A stretch of 64,000 bases of DNA, from contig JAHLTZ010000001.1 of the NCBI GenBank assembly GCA_025786725.1, forward strand, positions 930,001 to 994,000, written 5' to 3'. The notes under the pieces were generated by a model, which searched no databases, had not been told where the DNA came from, and was given only the letters and a program-made list of their open reading frames with translations. Each line of letters opens with the position of its first letter. The first letter of the stretch is position 1. The position numbers and the translations under genes were made by a program. The stretch comes from Syncephalis fuscata (Eukaryota; Zoopagomycota; Zoopagomycetes; Zoopagales; Piptocephalidaceae). This document shows positions 47,590 to 58,335 of the stretch, in pieces.

Positions 47590-48385
47590 TAAATAATTAT
47601 TTTATTATTATTATAACATTTTATTAACTATTAATATGATTTGGGGTCGAATGAATAAATTTAATAACATTTGTGTAGCTGAACTACATTTTTGTTCTAT
47701 TGAACACGGGAACAAGTGGTGAGTTTTATTTAATCATTATATTATCACATTTATTGCTTTTTTTTTTGGGGGGGGGCAAATGACTACATATAATAAAGCC
47801 CAATCTGTTGGCATGGAACTAAGTGTAAGTTACATCAATCACCAAAATACTCATCATCATAGATCTATTATCCAGTATGCACATATCTCTAGCTACACAT
47901 ACTATTAACATTCTATACACATGTGAGTTGCGATATACTATCAATAAATCCAGGGCCAAACTGACAGCAATTTATAGATGATATGCATTGTCATATGCTA
48001 AAACAATATGCGGTATATTTAGTATACAGCGATACTTACAAAATCGGCAGTTTGAAGCTATAGTGCATGTCACCAATAAGTGGAATGATTAAAACGCATT
48101 GCAAACTATAATGAATAGAATGCGTTTAGTATACTATAAAATTGCATATAGTAATAAAGTACACAGTAGAAATGATATAATTAGAAAAAGGATATATGCG
48201 TACTGGATAGTAAATCTATGATAATGAACGTTTAATGGCTGATGTCACTCACCATCCAGTTTCATGTTCAATATACCGAATATGTAGGTCAACTACACGA
48301 ATGCTATTAAATGTAATTATTCAAGCTCCATTGCATTAGATTTCTGATAAGTTGCTTAGTAATAATTTAATAAATTTAATACAAA
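47590..48385. repeat. Inverted-repeat element, second copy
   Basis: The left arm at about 47600-47890 follows the 42900 element closely ('gaatgaataaatttaataacatttgtg', then 'gttctattgaacacggg', 'caagtggtgag', 'atctattatccagtatgc'). The right arm at about 48190-48385 is its reverse complement but shorter, covering one sub-unit. Internal bases 48040-48200 resemble the interior of the first copy (aataagtggaatgattaaaacgc..). At 47758-47776 a run of ten T followed by nine G replaces the 'gtttgcttggtgg' seen in the other copy. Confidence 0.7.
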
Positions 48386-49460
48386 TCACATTCCAAATAA
48401 ACTAGTGTTATTATCAACTACATACATAACGCTGGTGTGCTATATCAAATATAAAAGATTATAATGTTTAGTAATACAATACAACTCAGGTAAATAAATG
48501 ATATTCTACAGCTACCAGTATTTTAGTTTTATTGATTTTGCAATAACGTAAACAACTTGTTTATACAAATGCTAACTGTTGAAATAGTTATAAGAAATTG
48601 ACCGTATTTGCTAATGCTATAGTCAAAATAAATATGATACCACGATGGAAATCAATGAGATATGACAATGCTTATGATGTGATATACCGATAAAACGGTA
48701 TATACATAGCTGATGTATATGCAATAGGTAACAACATGCCATCTAAATTATGGCTTGCTGTCTAGTATGCGATTGGTTTTAATTAATAAATACCAATATC
48801 ATTAATGTCAGCAATAACAAAATGCTGCATACTAGCTTATTATTACAGCTATTGCTATACACGCAAATAAACAATACACTACTGTAATTGCTTGATGTTT
48901 GAACAGCTGTTATTGACAACTAGCTGTTACTAACACATTGGCAATGTAGATATAGTTGGCATTGTTGGACATACTACAGATTTGCGCTAGCTGTGCTTAA
49001 TACAAAATAGCACCACTGGTACTGGGAAGTAACAAATAAAAGTATAGTAACTGCTGCTTAGTATGCTTGTAAAGTTGGTAGCAGCTAGTCGACATTAATG
49101 ATGACTAATACTAATACGCACTAATAGGTTGCACATGTTAGATGCTGTGTTAGCAAAAAATGTGTTAAGCAATCTACAGTTGTTGAAGTATATGCTAGTG
49201 GACATGCAACAGCTAGCATTATTTTTGCTATTCATTTTATCAAATACGTGTCAGCAACCATTATGTATCGAATAATATCAATCTTGTAGTATATGTATGT
49301 ATACTACTAATGGATGTTAACAGACCAACCATATTATTAACAAAACTAGCTAGGTCATAAATAAATGATAAATATCAACAAAAGTTTTGACTGTTTAATA
49401 ATTATAGTTAATTAACTATACATTTTTTACTAGTATTTATGTGTGCTTTTCTAATTAATC

Positions 49461-49780
49461 AAGAAATTTCACCGATTTTTAATTCCATCAGTAATATAGC
49501 TATAAATACATAATCCATTCATTATGACCGCATAGTCTTGGAACATCGACACATATAAGTTATATATTTTTGAAAAATCATGGAAAGGTGCTAACAATTA
49601 AAAGTGCTTAAAAGTGCCATTTTAATAATAATATTACTGTTTTTATTTCCAGCGCCTTTTCACAATTTTTCAAAAATACATAATTATATTCATCGATGCT
49701 CCAAGATTATGCGGCATAATGAATGACATTATGTATTTATAGCTATATTACTGATGGAATTAAAAATCAGTAAAAGTTGC
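49461..49780. repeat. Foldback element with ~120-base arms
   Basis: The left arm from about 49471 ('gatttttaattccatcagtaatatagct' region, then 'tcttggaacatcgac', 'ttttgaaaaat', 'ggaaaggtgc') is mirrored by 49652-49770 ('gcgccttttc', 'atttttcaaaaat', 'tcgatgctccaaga', 'ctgatggaattaaaaatc'). About 60 bases separate the arms. It shares no motif with the other inverted-repeat family and encodes nothing. The shape is that of a MITE. Confidence 0.75.
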
Positions 49781-50609
49781 TTAGTTACTAAAAAAAGCTG
49801 TAATAGCCTCCCTTTGCCATTTGATAATACAAGCCCACACAAATACTAATAAAAATGTAGTAATCAATTAACTATTTAATAACTAGCCAATTACAGCTTT
49901 TGTTAATATTTACCATTTGTTTGTGTTGCCTAGCTAGTCTTGTTAATGCTATGACTAGTCTATTAATAGCCACTAGTAGTATATGATCATGTATTGTAAT
50001 TTTAATATTACTTAATATACAATGATTATCGATATGTATTCTAATCGCAATCAACCGCAACGAAGCTGTTATCCATTTCATAGTTATGTCGATATAATTA
50101 ATCGTTGTTAATACGTGTGCATTAACACTTTAACAACTGCATGATACTGTATATTACCTAGATATATGTTTGCTAATACTGCAGTTAACATGCGTATTTT
50201 GCTGGCGTGCATTAACATTGATTGCTAAAAATGCCAGTTGAACATTGTCAACAACTCTGTAACTATAACGAGCAGCAGTTGCCGTATTTGTATCTACCAA
50301 TCGACACCGCCATTGCTGCTGCTTCCATCTATTGTTGAATGGCCATGTATATAGATGTCAACTGTTTAGAATGTCATTTATATTGTAATGTCTAACTTGG
50401 TTACAAGCATTGGCAAATACAGCCACTTTCTTGTAATATTTACCATTCAACGCACTTTTAAATAAATAGCTTTATTACGAAAACAACAAAAATAGAACAT
50501 CCAGTAGCTTTGGCACACCATTCAGTTATTAAGCCATATTACATTATTATCATATTACAATTATTTACATTCTATATAACTATACGCACACTAGTCATTT
50601 TGATAAAAA

Positions 50610-50850
50610 TAACATAATTTTGTTTTGTTTATTATGCTAGTCTATTACACCACTATTAAACAGTTTAATGTTTGTTTGATAGCCAAATGATCAAGTTCAA
50701 TGCTAATTGCACAGTTGAACTAGACATTTACTTTATTGAGCGTGGAAATGGATGTCAAGTGACATCAGTCATTAAAATATGTATTATCATATATTTATTA
50801 CTCAGTATGCATATATCATAATAATAATAGAGCCACAGTATCAAAATAAG
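50610..50850 (+). repeat. Single arm of the inverted-repeat family
   Basis: Shows the family order: 'gccaaatgatcaag', 'gttgaactagacattt', 'tattgagcgtgg', 'gtgacatcagtcat' and 'ttattactcagtatgcatat'. No mirrored arm was found nearby. It lies just downstream (3') of the BBP/SF1 gene. Confidence 0.55.
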
Positions 50851-51008
50851 TAATCGTTTTATTGTGAGATAACGGTAATGATATAATTGAAGTGAAGAAC
50901 AGAATAAACAACTTATTATTATTTAATACTTGGAGTAGTAGTAGTCATGAAAAAATATGAGCAATAACAGTGATAGCGCTATTTTAGTAATTAAAAACAT
51001 CGTATTAT

Positions 51009-53258
51009 TCAGTAAGTGCCAGAAGATGGTGGCGGTGGTGGAGGTGGTGGCGGATAATCCGATGGAGGTGGAGGCGGAGGTGGCGGATAGCCAGATGCAT
51101 CTTGGTGTGTGTATTCTTGACCATAATGACCAGATGCGTAATCAGTAGATGTAGTAGCAGCAGTAGCAGTAGCAGCAGCAGCAGCATTACCACCTTCTCC
51201 ACCTTCAGTATAATTACTATTAGTCTGCCATGGTGCTGCACCTGTACTATTAGATCCATACTGAGTATTAGCCCCACTATTATCACCAGCTTGTCCGTAA
51301 TAGCCGGCATTGGATGCATCATAATAGCCATTATGATTGCCATAATAATCATATTCTCCTAATGAACTGTTAGCATATAATAGTTATTTATTCAGTATTT
51401 ATAGTTACCTTGCTGCTGTTGGTAGTAATAATTTGAACGGTTATTATAATATCCACCATTGCCTCGTTGTTGTTGTTGTTGTTGCCACGGGGGTACTGAA
51501 GAGTTGGCACCACCACTGCTACCTCGTCCACCATAGCCACCATCTTCATAGCGTGAGCCATGACGGCTCTGTGCTGCCCAGGGTGGTGCATTCCCACCGC
51601 CGCCACCACCGCCGCCACCAGAGCCAGGTCCATAGTGGCTCTAATAACAATTATTATTAGTATTATTAGTATTATTTATTGGCATACTATTTATAGCAAA
51701 CTACTTACCGAATTATTAGCACCATTACCACCGGCACCGGCGCCGCCTTCTGTTTGCTCGCCCAATTCAGCCATTAAGCTATAATATTCCGCGTCAAGTT
51801 TCTGGTTCTTTTGCTGGGCATCTGGATTATTGCGATCGCGACAATCACGAGCTGCGTGTCCTGCTCCACCGCAAATGCGGCATACAAGATTGGCTGTGAA
51901 ATTACGCTGTTCAGGACATTCATAGCGTCGATGTCCAACTTGGCCACAGTTAAGACATGGCTGGTTTTCATCATCACGTAGGGTTCCGTTTAGAGAGGCT
52001 AATTCACGCAATTGAGCTCGCTTTAAATCATTTTGTGCTTCTGGGATTGATACAGCCTAGTAAATATCAATTAACAACTATATGAATAGCTATTTGCCAT
52101 ATTATTCATCTACTTACTGTTTCAATAATCTTTTCAATTAATTTTATAGCTTTTGCTACCTTCTCTGGCGCATCAGCTGTTATTAAACAATGCAAATCTT
52201 CTTCAAGTCCATCGCTAGCCGAGGGCACCTTGCCTTCTTTAACACTGCCTTTACCACGAATGCTGATCTTTGCCTTTGATTCCGATTCCATTTTCTTTAG
52301 TGTATTACCACGGGGGCCAATAATAAGGCCAATAAAGTTGATGTCGGGATAGTCGCGCACTGGAATGTATAGCTTTTCAATGGCTTTACGCGGCCGCTGG
52401 TAGTCGACTGGCGGTACAAATTGTGGATCAAGTTTTTGCGCCTGTTGGACTAGCTTGTGGCGTTCATCCTCCAACTTTTTACGATATCTGAATTCACGAG
52501 TATTAATACGCTTGCCATCAGTTCCATAAACTGGCTCCGGTGATGGTGATCTATGCATATATGCATTGTACCAATTGTCATTAGCCTATTTGCCGTTTAT
52601 GCATACAATGTACTTACCGTCTATCTCTAGGAACGTAGTCGCCCGCATTTAGTTTCCGACCAATTTCCTCGAGGCGTACATAGGCTAATACAGTTTAGTT
52701 TAATAAAACCAGTCAAAGTGAAATATGCACAAACATACTTAGAAACAAATCGAGCTTTTCCTTAGGAACTGCTCCAGACAATGCCGTTGGCATGCCCGGT
52801 ACACTTGATTTCTCCTCCGGATCGGCCCATCGGCTTTTACGTTTACGACCGCGGTCATTGTCTAAAACCACAACGGCAAAATGAAAGTCAATATATGCGA
52901 TCCCATCTACCTGCGCTATTAGCAACTACTTACCACTGCCGCCAGTCATATCGGATGGCATAGATCGCTTTCCACCCTCCATTGCTGCCGATTCTCTACC
53001 GGACGAAGACGATCCGTAGCGTGAGCTTGAATGACCGCCTTCATAATCGCGATGCGAGTAGCGATCCCGCGATCGATCAGAACTATGATTTGCATGTACA
53101 CGTGCCATATATCCTTCATGATGTCCACTACTATTACCGTAGGAGGAGCCAGAAGGTGGCGGTGGCGGTGGAGGCGGCGATGATTCCGATTGACCGCCCC
53201 GTGCAAGCCGATTGTATCCCAAAGGGATATTGTTAGTGCCAGTAGCCCCGCGTGACAT
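51009..53258 (-). CDS. MSL5: Branchpoint-binding protein (splicing factor 1 / BBP)
   Basis: Seven exons, all in phase, about 600 residues. The start [20 protein letters not shown] leads into a Pro-, Ser- and Arg-rich N-terminus. [15 protein letters not shown] is the nuclear signal typical of SF1. [20 protein letters not shown] and [20 protein letters not shown] precede the KH-QUA2 domain, which contains [19 protein letters not shown] with the GPRG loop that binds the UACUAAC branchpoint. Two CCHC zinc knuckles follow ([28 protein letters not shown]). The C-terminus is Gly/Asn/Tyr/Gln-rich and ends in two runs of about eight Pro. It recognises the intron branch site in early spliceosome assembly with the U2AF large subunit. 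The architecture is complete and no frame break was found. The chosen Met at 53258 best fits the family. Confidence 0.93.
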
Positions 53259-53637
53259 GGCTAATAGCAACAGTCAGCCAAGTAGGTGGCAATCAAATGA
53301 TAGCAATGATAGACTTGAAGCGAACAGAATAGAGAAATATCAATGATAGTAACAGCTATAGATCGCTAAAAGTGTATAAGCGTGTTGAAAAATGAAAAGA
53401 AAAGGATATGTTAAAGCTGTGTGTACGTGTGTGTGTATGTGGGAATTATAATAACTGAATTTAAACAACAATAATAATGTTATAGGTAAAATATGCATAT
53501 ATATATACGTCATATTCCTGTTTTACGAATTATCCAATGACTATCAAGATAGATGCATACACATATCTATGCCATAGTTTATTAATATAGCTATATATCA
53601 GTTAGTTGGTTGGTTAGTTGGCTGATTAGTTGATCAG
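53259..53637. other. Promoter side of BBP/SF1 and 3' side of VPS3-like gene
   Basis: About 380 bases with no gene. It contains a (TG)n tract near 53420-53435 and gttagttggttg-type repeats near 53600-53640. Confidence 0.5.
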
Positions 53638-56600
53638 TTAGTCATTCGATAGACAGTGGACATGTTCAGCTTCCATGACCTTGCCCCGACGTAGTCTACA
53701 GCCGCTAAGTGCTCCGGCAAATGGTTTCTTACACGTTCGACATAGAGTGGAGTCAGTTAAAAGGACACCGCCGACTGCATTAATTTGCGTTGCATACTCT
53801 GCTGATGCCTGATAAATAAATAAATAAATAGATGTGGGTGTGTGTGTGTGTTAGTGTATATTGTTTATCGTGTGTAATATTAATCCTATAAATGGCACTT
53901 ACCTTATTTAACTCAGTATGTGCCAAGGCCCGTAAAAGTTGCAGCTCTCGTGAAGCTCCAGTACTTTTACGCACAGCCTGTATTAAAAACCCGGTCATAA
54001 CATCTGCAGACCAATAGTCTGGAATAGATTGTAGTGTCTATCAATACATATATTATTAATAGGTAGTCAAATTAGTATTAAAGTAGCACCACATACATCA
54101 ATAGCATCGAGTGACTGACTAAAACAAGTTAATAGACGTGTTACATTTAATTCTTGTTGACTAATCATTCATTCATTCATCAATCCATCAATCAATATTA
54201 GCCTATATATATATACACCAATATTAATACAATATCTATTTAATACTTACGGGTGTGGTTGATGCAGATAAATATTTAATAGACTGGTAAACATTGTTTG
54301 GTGTAGTCCACTATCAGATGGCAATTGCAATTCATTGGGATGAAGACGAAACGAGCCACCACAATAACAAAACAGCTCTGCACCTACACAGTCATCCAGC
54401 TTATCCACAAGTAAATGAAGAGCCTCTTTAAATCGATCCAACTACAATCATCAATGCATTAATATAGCCATATGTATTATACAGCATTTTAAACAACAAT
54501 GTACACTTACTTTGCCTAATACAACACATAGTTCAATGCTACAAAGCTCGATACGTTTCAATGAATTCATAACGGTTTCTGGATTGTACAATGTTGATGT
54601 TTCAAGGAACTGCAGTAATCGAGAGCGTAACTGAGAAGATGACGTTGTTTGTTGTCGTAGAAAAGCGGCGAAATAAATCTTGGCATCCGTAGATTGTGCC
54701 AATTTAAAATCATTAACTAGAATAGATCAATATAAGTATTTTATAGCAATTCAGTAGTAATAGCTGGCCATTGATACTTACATAAAGCAGCTTCATCAGA
54801 CGGAGTCCATGATTCACCCAATCGTTCAATGTAAATATCTGCCAATGCATCATGATGTATTGGATCGGCTGTATGCCGTGTTATTACTAAATGCTCAAGA
54901 AAATCTATTAAACCAGTAGGTCCATACTGGCGCACCATCGATAACATTGACTGATCATTCAATGGACAGTCGGGCATTGCTTGTAGCTGACATAGCATCT
55001 AAATACAATAGATTAATATACAGTATATTTCAAATAACAACTATACACTACTTACTTTAATAGCCATGTCTGTATCTTTTGATAGAATCCATGGTGTAAA
55101 TGTCTGTAATAAAGAAACATCTTTTGTTTCCAATAGAGTCTCTGTACACTCTTGTAGACCACCAAATGCACCATCACTCAATTCTCCATCCACCATTCTA
55201 AATAACCATAACATTGCGTATAATAAATAACCATCCTATTCAATTGATACAACTATAATTACCGTTGCCAGAGAATCATTGCATCATAAAGTCGATGCTG
55301 TGATTTATACAATAAAGATAGTGCATAATGTTGCTATAATAATATATAATAAAGTGAATGCGTCAATAGGTCATTAATTTAATTATGTAGCTAGTTAACT
55401 ATTTACCTGTCGCTCTTCTAACCAACGCTCACATCCATCCACCTGACAACTGTTTTCCCCTCTTAACAGGTTCAATAAACCTTGTTGATCCAATTCTGTG
55501 TACAATCTTAATAAAAGTGTGTCCAAATCCTGTGTTGACATTAATATTGATTAATAAATAGCCTATCTATTTTATATTAACAATAGTCATCTACCTCACT
55601 AAATTCACCTGATGGTACATGGTTACTTTCTTTACAAAGTCTAAGATAGCGAAGTAGCATATCATAGGCGTTATTAATATATTGTTTTTCCAACACTTCA
55701 TCATCATCACTGCCAAATGTCTTTAATTGCTTATGTACTAGATATGCCATTATAATGATTAACACTATACTTAATATAATAGTAATTCTTACCAATTTGA
55801 TGTATATTATCGAGTAATTGAACATAATGGTGTATATCCTGTTCCATTGGCACATCGTAATGGCGTATACCTAGTGTTGGAAAGAAATTGACCATTAATC
55901 GAGGATCCAATTCACCTTTACGGAAATAGGCAAGCGCATCATCAAATAGCGTTTCCCTTAAGCAAATAAGACCGGCTTTACGATAGATATATAACAGTCC
56001 CATCGACTAGTATAACGATTAATAGCTAGTAGGCTAATAGGGTAATTGTAACTACCTTGACATCATTCTCTGTCTCATGGTTGGCCAAATAGCGTTCCAA
56101 TGTAAGAATGGCCTCTTCAACTTGATTGTTATCCAAATAGTAGTCCACCTATGTGGTTTTGTTGTTCTATTAGTTGCATTTAAAGTAAATACTGGGTAAT
56201 CTACTTACTCGTTCAACAATCGACTCAGTCACTAGTGCAGTTACGGCGTCTGGACCAACAAAGAATAGACGTTCACAGGTCGATGCCGCATCGAGCGTAT
56301 TGATATCTGGACGTGATAGTTTCTGTGCCAGACTAGAATGGCTCATAATCATGCCTGGTGTAAGAATAAGACTACGGGGCTGTGATAACTTGGTATCAAT
56401 CATTTGTATAAGCTTTTGACTCTCCAAATGATGTACAGTAATGGTATAGTTGCGTAAAAGCGTTAGTATATAAGGTGCCGAATGAACTATGATAGCCATT
56501 AATTAAATAGTATCAATAATATTGGTGACTTCCTACCAATGGATCGTGGGTGGCTTGTCCATTCTAATGTGCCACGTGTAGGTTCACCGCTACTGGAAAC

Positions 56601-57849
56601 AAAAATGCCTAAACTGGAATGTAAACATTAAAGGTTAAAGGTGTACATAGACAGTATTAATGTTATATAGTTCATTATAAAGGATATTAATAGAGGGTGT
56701 AACACTAGTTAGTAGGTATTCCGAGTCACCAATGGCTATAATGAGCGGCTTAATCGCTCCTGATAGACTACGATTCGATGCTTCTCTTGATGGTGGTGAC
56801 TGGTTGACGGGCATAATTGACGTCGATCTACCGAGTTCCATATCAAGCAGTGAATAGTCGTTGTTATCGGCATAACAGATAGTATTGCCAGCCATACATA
56901 GAGTCGATACGGTGTCTGCCAAAGTGAATTCCTATAAACGTGTTAATTCATTATCTACAATAGCAGTATCTTTTAGATGTCGATTAGCAACATACTTTGA
57001 CCATAACAAGGTCCATTGAAAGTCGGTAAAGTTGAATAGAGCGTCGTTTTGTCACACAGATCCGTACAGTGTTACGAGGACTGCCCAAAGCTGGAGAATT
57101 CAATGGATCGACATAAAAGCTAGTAACTCCCTTAAGTGACGATATAACCTCTGAGGGAAAGACGGTCAAGTTTGGTAAAGAATAAAAGGATAAAGCCGAG
57201 TCTATTTTATAGTAAAGTGGATCAGTAATGTTAATTAATTACGAATGAATTAATCAATTAATTTACCGCAAAATACAATTAATTTACGTAAATGAGGCAA
57301 TGCTACTAATCGTTCAATCCGTCGATTGGATCCCACATTACATCGTTGGACAATTTGCGATCGAGGCAGGACTGTGTTTGCCTGTATAAATAGCAAATAT
57401 ATTAGTTAATAGGCCAATGTAGCGACAAGTAGTGGTGGTGACCATAAGTTGTAGTCCATTACCTTATTGCCAACCTCAACCCGTTCACCGATCATCACTT
57501 GAACGATACAGCCATCGGATGTACCAAGAAATATTGTATTTTCTAATATTGACACGATATGGCTATTATTAGATGGCTATTCTTATAACTATAGAGATAG
57601 ATGTATGTATATAGGCATGCATATAGATGTGTATGCATTTTTGTATCTATGCCGACCAACCAGTCACCTACCTAGTACTTCGGCACATTCTACCGTTGGT
57701 TTTAGTGCCGGATTGGCCGACGGTGAGCGTGATAGACTACCCAGGCGTCGTTGTATAGATCCCTCTGAAATAGTTGGTCGTTGAGGCACACTACTCTCCA
57801 ACTGAAGACCAGCAATTAGAGGACGCTGATGAAATAGAGGACGCTCCAT
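53638..57849 (-). CDS. VPS3: VPS3/VPS39-like tethering subunit (CNH domain, TGFBRAP1 type)
   Basis: A gene of about 20 exons. The N-terminus MERPLFHQRPLIAGLQLES is followed by a CNH beta-propeller. Its pieces include RIERLVALPHLRKLIVFCG, ALGSPRNTVRICVTKRRSIQ and LGIFVSSSGEPTRGTLEW, the last typical of Vps3/TGFBRAP1. The middle is an alpha-solenoid of clathrin-like repeats (YRKAGLICLRETLFDDALAY, DLDPRLMVNFFP-type, HRLYDAMILWQR). The C-terminus has CRTCKKPF and VHC, a degenerate zinc finger as in VPS39 domain 2. In yeast Vps3 is the Rab5-specific subunit of CORVET for endosome tethering. Vps39 in HOPS is the alternative, and the CNH motif favours Vps3/TGFBRAP1. No single-base loss was needed in clearly conserved parts. 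One splice junction near 56625-56720 could not be resolved. Confidence 0.8.
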
Positions 57850-58335
57850 GTCGACACTTTCTAGAGATGGTTATTATGTATATATATCCAAGTGCCATCA
57901 ATAGTGAATTCCAACAATGACAATAGCGTCAAATGTCTATATTAATTACCTATACAACTAGAAATGCATGCAATCACGTAGGAGTGTCGTTGTCGTTGTC
58001 GTTGTTTTACTTTAGATAGAAGCACGCCAATTAACAATAGTTGCGTGTGTTGTATTTAGCGTTGTGTAGTGAGGACAATAAGGAAAACTCATATAAATAC
58101 TGGTATAATTGCAATTGTTTTGATTATTATTAAATATTAATGTTATTTACTATAAACATTTTAATTCACTTTTATAATATAACTACTCGTATAATTATTA
58201 GTTGTATCATCCATTTGTGGTGTTACCAACGCTTTAACTTGTCTCATCTCACTATTCACTTATTATTGTCGTTTCTCTTTCGTGTGTCTGTGTACGCTCT
58301 TTTCATCATCTCGACTGTTATATAATATTGTTGTT
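57850..58335. promoter_or_regulatory. Divergent promoter region between VPS3-like and SEC6 genes
   Basis: 486 bases separate two head-to-head vesicle-tethering genes. Pyrimidine-rich stretches precede SEC6 (58230-58330). A GTC/GTT triplet stretch near 57990-58005 lies on the VPS3 side. No TATA box of note. Confidence 0.45.

Larger units (their letters stand above)
47202..51008. other. AT-rich repeat-filled gene desert
   Basis: About 3.8 kb without a supported gene. It contains the inverted-repeat copy at 47590-48385, a separate foldback at 49461-49780 and a single arm at 50610-50850. The open frames present are short and low in complexity. Confidence 0.5.

Noticed and set aside
51005-51660. 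Plus- and minus-strand ORFs over the BBP/SF1 C-terminal repeats
   Set aside because: Shadow frames of GGT/GGC, CAG and CCA repeat codons in the real gene.
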